A stretch of 64,000 bases of DNA from CAYQQQ01 sp964420125. Its GTDB lineage: Bacteria; Actinomycetota; Acidimicrobiia; Acidimicrobiales; Microtrichaceae. Where the stretch lies: contig CAYQQQ010000009.1 in NCBI GenBank assembly GCA_964420125.1, forward strand, positions 80,873 to 144,872, given 5' to 3'. Positions 31,641 through 40,928 of this stretch are shown here, one piece after another; the stretch's first letter is position 1, and every line of letters begins with the position of its first letter. The position numbers and the translations under genes were made by a program. Under the pieces are notes generated by a model, which worked only from the letters and a program-made list of their open reading frames with translations, did not search any database and was not told the origin of the DNA.

Positions 31641-31760
31641 CCCGGCACGTCGGGGTGAACACCGGAAGTCCGGTGTGTTCCCCGGCCGGGCAGGGTGGTT
31701 TCCCGTTGTGCCGCCGATCGCGTCGACCTTGCATGGAGGACTTGGCAGGAAGGAGAAGGG

Positions 31761-32534
31761 ATGCGGCCAGAACGAATCTCAACCGTGCAGGGAACGCGGC
31801 GGCGAACGGAACGTCCGACGGTCTGCGATGAGTCCGGTCATGTCAGTGCTCGATCTGGTCCGGCTCGCTCGACCGATCTTCATCGGTGCACGCGGTACGC
31901 AGTCATCCTGCCCCTGATCTGTGCGGCAAGCAGCCTCTCGCTCCTGGGCTGCTCCGGCGACGAAGGCGCCGCGACCCTGCCTGCTCGACAACCTGCGACG
32001 GCACCCAAGCCAGACCCGGCGACCGAGACGGAGACCTCTACGACGAGAAGCGTCAGCCCGTCGACTGCCACAAGCAGCGCACCGACCGTCGAGGCCGCCA
32101 AGTCCACCGAGGAGGAGACGATCATCGGCCGCTACCGCGGCTACTGGATCGCTCGACTGAACGCGAACATGGGCACGCCGAACCCACAGGCTCCAGGCTT
32201 GCGTGAGTACGCCACCGGTGAACAGCTGGCAACCGTTCTCGCGGAGACCCAGGCCAACCTCGACGAGGGCCTCGCACTTCGGTCAGCCGACGAGCCGGCT
32301 GATCTCCAGCGGATCGAGGTCATCGAGATCGACGGTGATCGGGCAACGGTGCAGGAGTGCGTCGTGTCCGACGGCGTTGTCATCCGCCGCGAGAGCGGTG
32401 AGGTGGTTGATGACCAGGTAGCCACCCACAACGTCCGAGGCGAGCTCCTGAAGGTCGATGGCGTCTGGAAGGTGACCTCGGCCCGTCTGGTCCAGCGCTG
32501 GGAGGGGGTTGCCGGATGCGCTCTCGACTCCTGA
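31761..32534 (+). CDS. Lipoprotein of the second Tad locus
   Basis: 257 residues. A lipoprotein signal (YAVILPLICAASSLSLLGCSG, Cys as lipid site) follows an unusually long basic N-terminus of about 45 residues. A Thr/Ser/Pro linker leads to a globular domain (RYRGYWIARLNANMG to DGVWKVTSARLVQRW) with an NTF2-like or VirB8-like pattern. ATG at 31761 with GGAGAAGGG; a shorter form starting closer to the signal cannot be excluded. It overlaps the next gene by 19 bases. Confidence 0.72.
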   Translation: MRPERISTVQGTRRRTERPTVCDESGHVSARSGPARSTDLHRCTRYAVILPLICAASSLSLLGCSGDEGAATLPARQPATAPKPDPATETETSTTRSVSPSTATSSAPTVEAAKSTEEETIIGRYRGYWIARLNANMGTPNPQAPGLREYATGEQLATVLAETQANLDEGLALRSADEPADLQRIEVIEIDGDRATVQECVVSDGVVIRRESGEVVDDQVATHNVRGELLKVDGVWKVTSARLVQRWEGVAGCALDS

Positions 32535-33376
32535 CCGGCGCTCTTGTGTTGGCCGCCGTTCTCGCTCACGCACCGCTGGCCGGTGCCGAGGATCGGCCGG
32601 GTGGGCGAGGGGGTGCGTATGTGGATGGCGGCGTGCCCAGTGCCACGGCCCGGGACGGTGGAGCCGGACCGGGTAGCAGCGGAACCAATGGCGGGTCGAG
32701 TAGTGGAGTGGCCGATCCATGCGTGTGGGAGGTGATTGTCGAGGACGACACCGAGTTCGAGGTGTACGACGCCGATTCACCGGAGCCCCAGCACTCGCCC
32801 ACGGGGCGCTGGCTGCAGTACGTCTGCCCTGGCCTCGGCGCCGTCGCTGTCGACGGCCAGTTCCTGATTCCCGAGGGGGGACCCGTTGTCGACCCGGCGG
32901 TGCTCGCCGCCGACGCGCTCGCCAAGATCGACGTCGGGGCGCCAACGATCAGCACCAGCCCGTCGGCGAGTGGCCGTCTCGTCGTGCAGGTGCCCACATG
33001 GTTGTGGGTGGACCAGGGCTGGTGGACGACCTACGAGGCCACGGCATCCGCCGGGCGCGTCTCGTCGACGGTGACAGCGACGCCGGTGGCGACGGAATGG
33101 AATCTCGGCGACGGTCACCGCGTCTCGTGTCGAGGACCGGGCGTCGCTTGGCGGCCGGGTCGCACCGACAGCCCCGGCGCCTGCACCCACACCTACCGAA
33201 GGACCTCGGCGGGCCAACCGGGCGGCACTTTCACCATCGAAGCGACCGTCACCTTCGATGTGTCGTGGAGTTCGACCGTCGCCGCCGGCGGTGCGCTCCC
33301 GGCGATCTCCCGCTCGTCGACAGTCGATGTCGAGGTGGGAGAGGTCCAAGCGATCGGGACGCGGGGAGGCAGGTAA
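32516..33376 (+). CDS. Secreted protein with PKD-like domain
   Basis: 286 residues. Signal peptide (residues 1-24, LVLAAVLAHAPLAGA), Gly/Ser-rich linker, then a beta-rich domain with WNLGDGHRVSC and a Cys-bounded CTHTYRRTS loop, the pattern of PKD-type folds. Secreted proteins of this kind accompany actinobacterial Tad-like loci. Exact role unknown. Confidence 0.72.
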   Translation: MRSRLLTGALVLAAVLAHAPLAGAEDRPGGRGGAYVDGGVPSATARDGGAGPGSSGTNGGSSSGVADPCVWEVIVEDDTEFEVYDADSPEPQHSPTGRWLQYVCPGLGAVAVDGQFLIPEGGPVVDPAVLAADALAKIDVGAPTISTSPSASGRLVVQVPTWLWVDQGWWTTYEATASAGRVSSTVTATPVATEWNLGDGHRVSCRGPGVAWRPGRTDSPGACTHTYRRTSAGQPGGTFTIEATVTFDVSWSSTVAAGGALPAISRSSTVDVEVGEVQAIGTRGGR

Positions 33377-33378
33377 CG

Positions 33379-34050
33379 GTGGCCTCTCCTCAAACCGTGC
33401 CTCGCTCGGATGCCCCCTCGTCCAATGGCCAGGGCGCTCGACGCGCTGTCGACGTTCGTCCTCCGGGCAGGCGACTGCGGGTGCCGGAGCTTGCCGTCGG
33501 GGTGTTGGTCACGGTGGTGTTCGCTCTCGGCGCTGTGCTCTGGCACCTGAGCGCGGTCGAGAAGGTCCCGGCGCTCGTGGTCGCGTCGGGCGTTGAGCGG
33601 GGCGAGGTGATCGACGCGAGCGACGTGAGGGTGGCGTACGTGTCGAGCGATGACTCGCTGGCCCGCCTGGATGGCTCCCAGCTCGACCGAGTTGTGGGTC
33701 GTGTCGCACTGGTTGACCTGGGCGAGGGAACGCTGCTCACGACCTCGGTGATCGCTGATGCTGCCGCGGTTCAGGAGGGCGATGGCGTGGTCGGGCTCTC
33801 GTTGGACCCGGGCGCGTACCCGGCACGCGGGCTGGCGCCGGGCGACCGTGTCAACGTCGTTCGCTCTGTCGATGTCGCCGACCTCGACGCGGACCCAACG
33901 GTGATCGCCCGCGACGCCACCGTGTTCGCCGTCGATGAGCTGGCGAGTGACCGGCTCCTGGTCTCGGTGCTGGCTGCCGAGGCTGACGCCGAGGCGGTCG
34001 CCGCAGCGGCCATTGCCGGCGGCCTGCGATTGGTGCTGGTGTCGCCATGA
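33379..34050 (+). CDS. SAF-domain protein, CpaB/RcpC-like
   Basis: 223 residues. One transmembrane helix (LAVGVLVTVVFALGAVLW) is followed by a SAF domain (VVASGVERGEVIDASDVRV, then VGRVALVDLGEGTLLT) and the RcpC-like end (GLAPGDRVNVVRS). In Tad systems CpaB/RcpC acts in the envelope channel. GTG start at 33379, two bases after the upstream stop. Overlaps the CpaE-like gene. Confidence 0.82.
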   Translation: MASPQTVPRSDAPSSNGQGARRAVDVRPPGRRLRVPELAVGVLVTVVFALGAVLWHLSAVEKVPALVVASGVERGEVIDASDVRVAYVSSDDSLARLDGSQLDRVVGRVALVDLGEGTLLTTSVIADAAAVQEGDGVVGLSLDPGAYPARGLAPGDRVNVVRSVDVADLDADPTVIARDATVFAVDELASDRLLVSVLAAEADAEAVAAAAIAGGLRLVLVSP

Positions 34051-34760
34051 AGGTCATCAGCCTCGCTTCGGTACGGGGTGCACCCGGGGTGACGACGACC
34101 GCGCTCCTGCTCGCGTCGACCTTCACCGACGGCCTGGTGGTCGAGGCCGACCTCGACGGCGGCGTGCTCGCCGTCCGATACGGGCTCGGCCGTGAACCTG
34201 GCCTGACGACATTCGCGGCGGGCGGGCCTGACGCTGATGGCGGATGGCGGGCACACGCGCAGGATGCCGGTGGCGTACCGGTACTGGTGGGTCCCGACGC
34301 GCCCGGTTCCAGCGCGTCGATGTGGCGAACTGCTGGAGAGCGGATCACGCACAAGCTCGTCGCCGCCGACGGTGTCGCGGTCATCGACGCTGGGCGTCTC
34401 CGCTCGCCGGCGCCGATCGTTGCCGCTTCGGATCTCCTGGCCGTGCTCGTGAACCCTGTGGCCGATCAGCTGGTGGCGTTGACCCATCTCGAACCGGCTC
34501 TGCGCCAGGCGATTCGGGGGCGGGTGGCTGTCGTGCTCGTCGGCGACGGCCCCTACGGAGCGGCGGAGGTCGAGCGGGCCGTGGGGGTTTCGGTGGTCGG
34601 CCAACTGCCGAACGACCCCGATGCTGCCGAATCGCTGCGGGTGGGCGGATCTCGCACCCGTCTGGCCCGATCACAGCTCGCTCGTGCGGTGGGTGCCCTC
34701 AGCGTCGAGGTCGGCTCGTCGTCGCTGTTTGAGCGGTCCACGGCGGTGGCGGCGTCATGA
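34047..34760 (+). CDS. CpaE/TadZ-like MinD-family protein with degraded P-loop
   Basis: 237 residues with a MinD-type fold. The deviant Walker A (KGGxGKTT) reads VRGAPGVTTTA, so the catalytic Lys is missing, and ADLDGGVLAVRYGLG replaces the switch. Known biology: TadZ homologues locate the pilus machine at the pole and are often atypical ATPases. Likely a localisation factor for the second Tad locus. 4-base overlaps on both sides. Confidence 0.78.
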   Translation: MKVISLASVRGAPGVTTTALLLASTFTDGLVVEADLDGGVLAVRYGLGREPGLTTFAAGGPDADGGWRAHAQDAGGVPVLVGPDAPGSSASMWRTAGERITHKLVAADGVAVIDAGRLRSPAPIVAASDLLAVLVNPVADQLVALTHLEPALRQAIRGRVAVVLVGDGPYGAAEVERAVGVSVVGQLPNDPDAAESLRVGGSRTRLARSQLARAVGALSVEVGSSSLFERSTAVAAS

Positions 34761-36109
34761 CAACGGTGCTGAACAGTTCGGAGGCGTGGCAGCGCGACGG
34801 CGTCGACCCGGCGCTCGTCGCCGACCTGCACCACCGCGTCGGCGAAGCGCTGACCGCCGCCCACGTGGCACACGAGGAAGCCGGTCGAGGACGGTTCTCC
34901 CCGGCCGATGAGCGCGCGCTGGCCCGCAAGATGGTGACCGACGAGCTGCGCAAGCTGGCCGCGTCCGCGTACGCGGACGGACGCGTGCCCCTCGATGAGG
35001 CCACCGAGGCGAAGGTCACCGCTGCGGTTCTCGATCGCATCCACGGGCTCGCCAGACTCCAGCCCTTGCTGGACGACCCGGAGATTCGGGACATCCACAT
35101 CTCGGGCGCGCAGCGGGTCTGGCTCAACCTGCGCGACGGCACGAAGGTCCGCGGCCCGGCCGTCGCGGACTGCGACGAGGATCTCGTCGAGCTCATCTCC
35201 ACCGCGGCGCGGCGCATCGGTCGCAGCGAGCGACGCTGGGACCACGCACACCCGGAACTGAACCTCCAGCTCCCGAACGGTGATCGCCTGCACGCACTCA
35301 TGGCGGTGTCGGGTCGCCCGACGGTGACGATCCGACGCCACGACTTCGACATCCACCGCGTCTCGCAACTCGTCGAGCTTGGAGTGTGCGACGACCTGAC
35401 GGCGAGCTTCCTGTCCGCCGCGGTGCGGGCTCGCGCCAACATCATCGTGGCCGGCGGAACCGGCACCGGGAAGACCACGACGCTGCGGTGCCTGATCAAC
35501 GAGATCCCGGCCGACGAACGCCTCATCACCGTCGAGGACTCCTTGGAGATCGGCCTCGAGCGCTTCGAGGACCTCCACCCCGACCACGAAACCCTCGAAG
35601 CCCGAGAAGCCAACACCGAAGGCGTCGGTTCGTTCAGCCTCGCGGAGCTGGTCCGCTCGGCGCTGCGCATGGACCCCCAGCGAGTCATCGTCGGTGAGGT
35701 CCGTGGCGCAGAGGTCCTCCCGATGCTGCTCGCCATGAGCCAGGGCAACGACGGATCGATGTGCTCGATCCACGCGGACTCCTCCAAGGGTGTCTTCGGC
35801 AGGTTGGCCATGTACGCAGCGATGACCCCCGAGCGACTGGTCCCCGATGTCACCAACCTCCTGGTGGCCAACGCGGTCGATCTGATCGTGCACCTCGGCT
35901 GGGTCAACGGCGAGCGCCGCGTGACCAGCGTGCGCCAGGTCGTCGGTGCCGTCGAGGGCGGCCAGGTCGTCTCCAACGAGCTGTGGCGACCAGACGCAAC
36001 CGGGTCCGGTGTCCCAGCCGCGCCACCCACACCGGGGTTCGCCGCGCAGCTCGAGGTGCACGGCTTCGACGCGACCGCCCACGCCGCCGCGCAGGGGTGG
36101 TGGCGATGA
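34757..36109 (+). CDS. cpaF: CpaF/TadA secretion ATPase (complete copy, on element 2)
   Basis: 450 residues of the VirB11/PulE family. Walker A IIVAGGTGTGKTTTLRC (about 231), Asp box, Walker B region and GEVRGAEVLPMLLAMSQGN (about 312), and the His box CSIHADS. It powers pilus assembly. No separate VirB11 is seen among the type IV genes, so it might also serve that machine. It is intact, whereas the chromosomal copy is cut at the equivalent of GEVRG. Confidence 0.95.
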   Translation: MTTVLNSSEAWQRDGVDPALVADLHHRVGEALTAAHVAHEEAGRGRFSPADERALARKMVTDELRKLAASAYADGRVPLDEATEAKVTAAVLDRIHGLARLQPLLDDPEIRDIHISGAQRVWLNLRDGTKVRGPAVADCDEDLVELISTAARRIGRSERRWDHAHPELNLQLPNGDRLHALMAVSGRPTVTIRRHDFDIHRVSQLVELGVCDDLTASFLSAAVRARANIIVAGGTGTGKTTTLRCLINEIPADERLITVEDSLEIGLERFEDLHPDHETLEAREANTEGVGSFSLAELVRSALRMDPQRVIVGEVRGAEVLPMLLAMSQGNDGSMCSIHADSSKGVFGRLAMYAAMTPERLVPDVTNLLVANAVDLIVHLGWVNGERRVTSVRQVVGAVEGGQVVSNELWRPDATGSGVPAAPPTPGFAAQLEVHGFDATAHAAAQGWWR

Positions 36110-36969
36110 ACGCCCTCGTCTTCGCCGCGCTGGCCGCAGGCACAGCACTCGGCCTGCTTATGGTCCTCGCTGGCCTCACCGGCCGCCAGCTGTTCGACGC
36201 CCCGTCCAGCTACCTCCAACGCGTGCGCTCCAGCTCCCTTCTTCCCCAGGCCGCGGTCGCAGCCGTGGCGGCACTGCTGGCGATGGTCGCGACGGGCTGG
36301 CTCGTCGGCGGGATCTTGGCCGCAGTGGCCGTGCTCGTGTTGCCCGGCATCCTCGGTGGCAAGGCCGCACGACAACACGCCATCGACCGTACCGAAGCGA
36401 TCGCGTCGTGGACCGAGATGATCCGCGACTCGATCGTCGCCGCCTCCGGGCTCGAAGAAGCGATCGTTGCCACCGCGCCCGTCGCACCACCGCCGATCTC
36501 CAGCGAGGTGCGCACGATGGTGCGGCGCCTCGACCACGAACGACTCCCCGAGGCCCTCGTCGCGTTCGGCGACGACCTCAACCACCCCTCCGGCGACCTG
36601 GTCGTCGCCGCCCTCGTGATCGCATCCCGCATGGAAGCCGCCGATCTCTCCGGGCTTCTGTCCCGCCTCGCCGAGGCCACCCGTGGAGACGCACGGATGC
36701 GCATCCGCGTCGAAGTCGGCAGGACCCGCGTCCGCACCGCAACGAAGGTCATCGTCGGCGTCGTGATCGCCGCAGTCCTGTTCCTCGCCATCGCGAACCG
36801 CGACTACCTCACCGTCTACGACAGCGCCGGCGGCCAGGTGATGCTGGCGATCGTCGGTGGCATCTTCGCCATCGGCGGCTGGCTCCTCACCCGCATGGCC
36901 GACATCGAGCTGCCCGAACGATTCACCGCACGCGCCGGAGGCCCCACCCGCATCGGAGCAGGACCATGA
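36106..36969 (+). CDS. tadB: TadB-like platform protein (element 2)
   Basis: 287 residues: N-terminal helices (VFAALAAGTALGLLMVLAG), T2SSF cytoplasmic part (IASWTEMIRDSIVAASGLEE) and C-terminal helices (VIVGVVIAAVLFLAIA, MLAIVGGIFAIGGWLL). ATG at 36106 overlaps the cpaF stop. Works with TadC to couple the CpaF ATPase to pilin assembly. Confidence 0.88.
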   Translation: MNALVFAALAAGTALGLLMVLAGLTGRQLFDAPSSYLQRVRSSSLLPQAAVAAVAALLAMVATGWLVGGILAAVAVLVLPGILGGKAARQHAIDRTEAIASWTEMIRDSIVAASGLEEAIVATAPVAPPPISSEVRTMVRRLDHERLPEALVAFGDDLNHPSGDLVVAALVIASRMEAADLSGLLSRLAEATRGDARMRIRVEVGRTRVRTATKVIVGVVIAAVLFLAIANRDYLTVYDSAGGQVMLAIVGGIFAIGGWLLTRMADIELPERFTARAGGPTRIGAGP

Positions 36970-37877
36970 CCGCCGTGGTCATGGTCCTCCTCGGCGCCGG
37001 CGTCGGGCTCGGCGTCCTGCTCACGTGGCGAGCGCTCGCCCCTCGGCCCCCGAGCATCGACGCCGTCCTCGACGGACTGGCCCGCCCCGGCATCGCCATC
37101 GACGCCACTGCACCCGCGACACACGACCAGTTCGATCGGATCGGCAGCACCGCACGCCGCCTGGTCGAGGCACTCGGCTACGACTCCGAGCGCCATCACC
37201 AGGAACTCGAGCTAGTCGGGCGCACACCGGAGCGCCACGCATTCGACAAGCTCCTCGGCGCGGTGGCCGCACTCCTCGTGCCCAACCTGGCCGCCACCGC
37301 CCTGGTGATCATGGGGATCCCGGCCCCCCTCGGACTCATCGCCATCTTCTCGCTGGTCACCGCGGCGGCCGGGTTCCTCCTGCCCGACATGTTGTTGCGC
37401 GACGAAGCCGACAAGCGCAGGCGAGCCTTCCGCCACACCCTGTCCTCGTACCTCGACCTGGTGAACGTACTGCTCGCCGGAGGTGCCGGGATCGAAACCG
37501 CGCTGCACGCCGCCGCGGACGCCGGAGACGGTTGGGGCTACCAAACCATCCGCGCTGAGCTGCGACGAGCCCGGCTCACCGGCCAGTCCCCATGGAACAC
37601 CTTCGCCCAGCTAGACGCTCGTCTCGGCATCAACGAACTCGCCGAACTCGCTGCCAGCGTGTCGCTCGCCGGATCCCACGGCGCACGCATCCGGGCCTCC
37701 CTCGCCGCCAAGGCGGACACCCTCCGAGGCCACCAAGTGGCCGAGACCGAATCAGCCGCTGAGGCCGCAACCGAACGCATGACGGTCCCCGTCGCCGTCT
37801 TGCTGTTCGGGTTCCTCGTATTCATCGCCTACCCCGCCGTCGTGCAGATCACCTCGGTCAGCGGAAAAGGCCCGTAG
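36966..37877 (+). CDS. tadC: TadC-like platform protein (element 2)
   Basis: 303 residues with the T2SSF pattern (LSSYLDLVNVLLAGGAGIET, ELAELAASVSLAGSHG) and membrane helices at residues about 3-22, 100-140 and 275-298. ATG at 36966 overlaps tadB. The operon's next expected gene, flp, is displaced to 42226 by the hicBA/recombinase insertion. Confidence 0.88.
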   Translation: MTAVVMVLLGAGVGLGVLLTWRALAPRPPSIDAVLDGLARPGIAIDATAPATHDQFDRIGSTARRLVEALGYDSERHHQELELVGRTPERHAFDKLLGAVAALLVPNLAATALVIMGIPAPLGLIAIFSLVTAAAGFLLPDMLLRDEADKRRRAFRHTLSSYLDLVNVLLAGGAGIETALHAAADAGDGWGYQTIRAELRRARLTGQSPWNTFAQLDARLGINELAELAASVSLAGSHGARIRASLAAKADTLRGHQVAETESAAEAATERMTVPVAVLLFGFLVFIAYPAVVQITSVSGKGP

Positions 37878-37973
37878 TTCATGATTTCTGAAGGTCGTTC
37901 GCCATCGAACCGAAGGTGGGAGGGCTGCTGGCGGGCTGGCGCGCCCTTGGGTTCGTGGAACTCGGGCTGGTTG

Positions 37974-38381
37974 TCAGCCGGTGCGGTGTTGTTCGCTGGC
38001 GTCGTCGGCGAGGAGCTGATGGACGCGCTGGTGGGAGATGCCGAGGATGGCGGCGGCGTCTCGCATGCTGATGCCTCGGCGGGCGAGCTCGACGGCTGCC
38101 TTCTTGGTCTTCTCGATCGCGACACGGTCGGCGGTGCGTGCTTGGTCGCGGGCGTGGCCGGCTTGTTCGATGACGCGCAGGGCGGTCTTGGGCAGCACGG
38201 GGGCGGGGATCAGTTCGATCGAGGCTTCGTCGGTGTCGAACCACATGGCGGCTGCCTCGCGGATGCGGGTGAGGGCCTGGGTGACGGTGTTGCCCCAGGT
38301 GTGAACGCGGGGTTCCTCGAGGAGCTCGACGGTCCAACGGCCGTCTGCTTCTCGTTCGAGTTGCGCGGTGTAGGTGGCCAT
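37974..38381 (-). CDS. hicB: HicB-type antitoxin with HTH
   Basis: 135 residues. The N-terminal HicB fold has MATYTAQLEREADGRWTVEL and VTQALTRIREAAAMWF. The C-terminal region has a helix-turn-helix, SMRDAAAILGISHQRVHQLL, to bind its own promoter. ATG at 38381 with AAGGAGG eight bases before it; an upstream ATG at 38411 is less well placed. It neutralises the HicA next to it. Confidence 0.85.
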   Translation of the reverse strand: MATYTAQLEREADGRWTVELLEEPRVHTWGNTVTQALTRIREAAAMWFDTDEASIELIPAPVLPKTALRVIEQAGHARDQARTADRVAIEKTKKAAVELARRGISMRDAAAILGISHQRVHQLLADDASEQHRTG

Positions 38382-38422
38382 CACGTCGTCCTCCTTGGTG
38401 CGACCGGTCATGGGTTGGCTCC

Positions 38423-38620
38423 TCAGGTGATCCACTTGCGGCCGAGGCACGGTTCGAGATCTCGCTCGATGGAGCGGAGCGTGCCGGGGGGCAGGTCACC
38501 GGTGTGCATGGGGATCACGGTCTGGCAGGTGCCGCACCGCCAGATCTGGTGCGAGCCCCGTTGGCGGACCTGCTCGCAGCCGAGCCGTCTGAGCTGGGCC
38601 ACGAGCCTCCGAGCAGTCAC
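38423..38620 (-). CDS. hicA: HicA-type mRNA interferase toxin
   Basis: 65 residues: RRLVAQLRRLGCEQVRQRG, then SHQIWRC with the catalytic His, ending DLPPGTLRSIERDL, the full double-stranded-RNA-binding-like HicA fold. GTG start at 38620. Toxin before antitoxin is the usual hicAB order. The pair may stabilise element 2 or the neighbouring trio. An inverted repeat, GTCTA/TAGAC (38628-38643), just upstream is a likely operator. Confidence 0.87.
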   Translation of the reverse strand: MTARRLVAQLRRLGCEQVRQRGSHQIWRCGTCQTVIPMHTGDLPPGTLRSIERDLEPCLGRKWIT

Positions 38621-38627
38621 CAGGTTA

Positions 38628-38643
38628 GTCTATGTGGTTAGAC
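38628..38643 (-). promoter_or_regulatory. Likely hicAB operator
   Basis: GTCTA (38628-38632), six bases, TAGAC (38639-38643), eight bases upstream of the hicA start. HicB carries an HTH suited to binding such a site. Confidence 0.45.
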
Positions 38644-38786
38644 GCGTGGCTGTCCATCGTCGTAGACGGGCAGGTCCGGTTGGGGATGGTGCGGGCAGCC
38701 GTGACCCTGGCGTCGAGTGGAACCGCAGGAGAGGTCATCTCGTTGGGAACCGTGGTGGCGGTCCGCTGGCCGCTCGCTCGGCGCAG

Positions 38787-40610
38787 TCAGGAGGGGTCAG
38801 CGGGCCCGGCGTCGCTGAGGGCTTGCTCGTTGGGGCGCAGCACGACGTCGGCGTAGCGCTGGGCGGTCATGACGTTGATGTCGAACAGGTCGCACAGGCG
38901 CCTCCCGTCGTCGCCGCAGGCGATGGTTTCGGCCAGGATGCGGTCCTCGCGGAGCTTCTGGGGCGAGATCCCGACCTTGTCGGTGATCCACGCGTCGCTG
39001 ACCGGGGTGGTCCGCACGGCGGTGCGGGCGCTGATGAACAGGTGGGGGTTGGCGGTGTCGGGCCAGCGGCGAGCGCGTTCGGCGAGCCAGGCGTTCACGC
39101 GTGCGCGGACCGGGTCGGCCATCACGATCGTGTTGTCGCCGGCGTGGAGGTGGCCGTCGCGGAGGTCGGTGAGCAGCAGCTGTCGGACCTGCGCGTTGCG
39201 CAGAGCGTGGAAGGCGATCAGCGCCGCGATGGCGCCTTCGGCCGGGTCGTCGCTGTTGAGCGCCGCACGGACGGGTCCGAGCTCGAGTGGCAGCGGCTGG
39301 CAGGGCGCGACGCGCTCGCCGCGCAGCCGGGCGGTCGGGTCCACGAAGACCACCTTGGTGGCCTTGAGGTAGCGGAACAGGCTGCGCAGCGCGCTCAGGG
39401 TCTTGCTGCGGTGCCTGGCGGTTCCCAGTGCCTCGGTGATGTGGTCGCGGGTGATCTCGCGCAGCGACTCGTGGCCGTCGCCGGCCCAACGCTTGGCGAT
39501 CGGGAGCACCGAGGTCGCGACGGTGCGGACGGTCTCGATGTTGCGGGGCCGCACGCGAGGCGGTCTGGTGGAACCGTCTCGCAAGGCGTGGAACCACACG
39601 GTCAGCTCGTCGCGCATCGGGTCCGGAAGCCCCACGCTGTGGTTATCGAACCAGCCTTGCAGCGGTGGCAGCCGGTCATCGGCCAGCATGCCCACCGAGT
39701 CGAGGACATCGAGAACCGGGCGGACGGTGGCGTTGTCCACCTCGAGCAGCACGTCAGCCTCGCTGGCAGTGATCCGTGCGCCGGGCGTGGCTTGGATGGC
39801 GAGCAACACCCGGATGCCCCGCCACGTGCCGTCCCGTTGCGCTCGGCTCCACCCATGTTCCTCGGCGTGGTCGGCGACGGCTTGCTGCAGGGCGGCGGCG
39901 AGGGCGGGGAGCGGTGGTTCCAAGCGCCGGACGATGTCGTTGCTGAGGTCTCGGGGGCACGCGAACAACACGAGCTGCTCGTGCCCGACCGGGTAGCCGG
40001 CGGGCCACGACGCTCGGCGTCGCGCCGGGGCCGCCTGCGCGGCGGGCTGCTTGCCGCGCTTCTTGAGGATCATGTCGGCGAAGAACAGCTGCTGGCCCCA
40101 GCGGTTCGCCGCGATCACATCCACGGTGTCATGCACCGGTCGGAGGTTGTCGACGGCCGTGGCCTGGCGGCAGCACAACCGGCAGAGCCCCCGCTGGTTC
40201 AACACCACGACGCGCCGGCACGACGGGCACTCACTGGTGGTGGTGCCAGGCCGCCGCTGCCAACCCCGGCACGCTTGGCACCACCAGGTCTCATGGCGAG
40301 TGACACCCCATGCCAGGCAGTCCCGGCAACTGTCGACCAGTGGCGCCATGCGATGGCAGCGCCAGCAGAGCCCGCCGGAGAAGTAGTCGGTGTCCGAACC
40401 GCACCGCTTGCACCGCCACGGTGCGCGACGCCGCCGGGGCACACAGTCATAGCAGGCCGCCCGGCGCGTGTACGCGACCGGGTTCACGCCACACAGCGGG
40501 CACCACGCCAGCGGCCGGCGCTTGCGTGGTTCGCACTCGAAACAGCACTCGCGGCCGACGTAGCCGACGGGGTTGCGACCGCAACGGGCGCACACGCGCC
40601 GGCCGCTCAC
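38787..40610 (-). CDS. Zinc-ribbon tyrosine recombinase, TnpB-like member of a trio
   Basis: 607 residues. Five Cys4 zinc-ribbon motifs in the first 150 residues (CARCGRNPVGYVGRECC, CPLCGVNPVAYTRRAAC, CKRCGSDTDYFSGGLCW and two more). A degenerate tyrosine-recombinase domain follows: the first Arg is kept (HALRNAQVRQLLLTDL), the HxxR box is SPQKLRED, and AQRYADV may supply the Tyr. The GTG at 40610 overlaps the XRE stop. With its partners of 361 and 105 residues it recalls Tn554 TnpA-TnpB-TnpC. Confidence 0.72.
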   Translation of the reverse strand: MSGRRVCARCGRNPVGYVGRECCFECEPRKRRPLAWCPLCGVNPVAYTRRAACYDCVPRRRRAPWRCKRCGSDTDYFSGGLCWRCHRMAPLVDSCRDCLAWGVTRHETWWCQACRGWQRRPGTTTSECPSCRRVVVLNQRGLCRLCCRQATAVDNLRPVHDTVDVIAANRWGQQLFFADMILKKRGKQPAAQAAPARRRASWPAGYPVGHEQLVLFACPRDLSNDIVRRLEPPLPALAAALQQAVADHAEEHGWSRAQRDGTWRGIRVLLAIQATPGARITASEADVLLEVDNATVRPVLDVLDSVGMLADDRLPPLQGWFDNHSVGLPDPMRDELTVWFHALRDGSTRPPRVRPRNIETVRTVATSVLPIAKRWAGDGHESLREITRDHITEALGTARHRSKTLSALRSLFRYLKATKVVFVDPTARLRGERVAPCQPLPLELGPVRAALNSDDPAEGAIAALIAFHALRNAQVRQLLLTDLRDGHLHAGDNTIVMADPVRARVNAWLAERARRWPDTANPHLFISARTAVRTTPVSDAWITDKVGISPQKLREDRILAETIACGDDGRRLCDLFDINVMTAQRYADVVLRPNEQALSDAGPADPS

Positions 40611-40924
40611 GCCGGCGGCTTGGTCCGGTTCCGGCCCAACCTCGGGGTCACAGCGTTCGATCCGCCGGCCTTGGCAGCACGCTTGACCGGTCGGCGAGCG
40701 GTGACCTTGACCGGCTCGCACAACAGCAAGTCACTCGGCGCGCACTCCAACACCGCGCAGATCACGTCGAGCTCATCGAGACGGATCGTGGTCGGCGTGC
40801 CGGCCCCTAACGCCGACATCTTCCCGGCGCTGATCACCAGCCCGGCGTCTGCGAGCTGGCGGCGCATGTCGGTCGACCTCCAGATCCCGCGTTCGGCGGC
40901 GGCGAGGCGCAGGTTCCACTTCAT
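40607..40924 (-). CDS. XRE-type regulator of the recombinase trio
   Basis: 105 residues: MKWNLRLAAAERGIWRSTDM, then LVISAGKMSALGAGTPTTIR and LDVICAVLECAPSDLL, a Cro/C1 HTH of the HTH_26 type, with a basic tail. It lies between the two recombinase genes, 4 bases from the first and overlapping the second, in the place of a small TnpC-like partner. Confidence 0.82.
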   Translation of the reverse strand: MKWNLRLAAAERGIWRSTDMRRQLADAGLVISAGKMSALGAGTPTTIRLDELDVICAVLECAPSDLLLCEPVKVTARRPVKRAAKAGGSNAVTPRLGRNRTKPPA

Positions 40925-40928
40925 CGGG

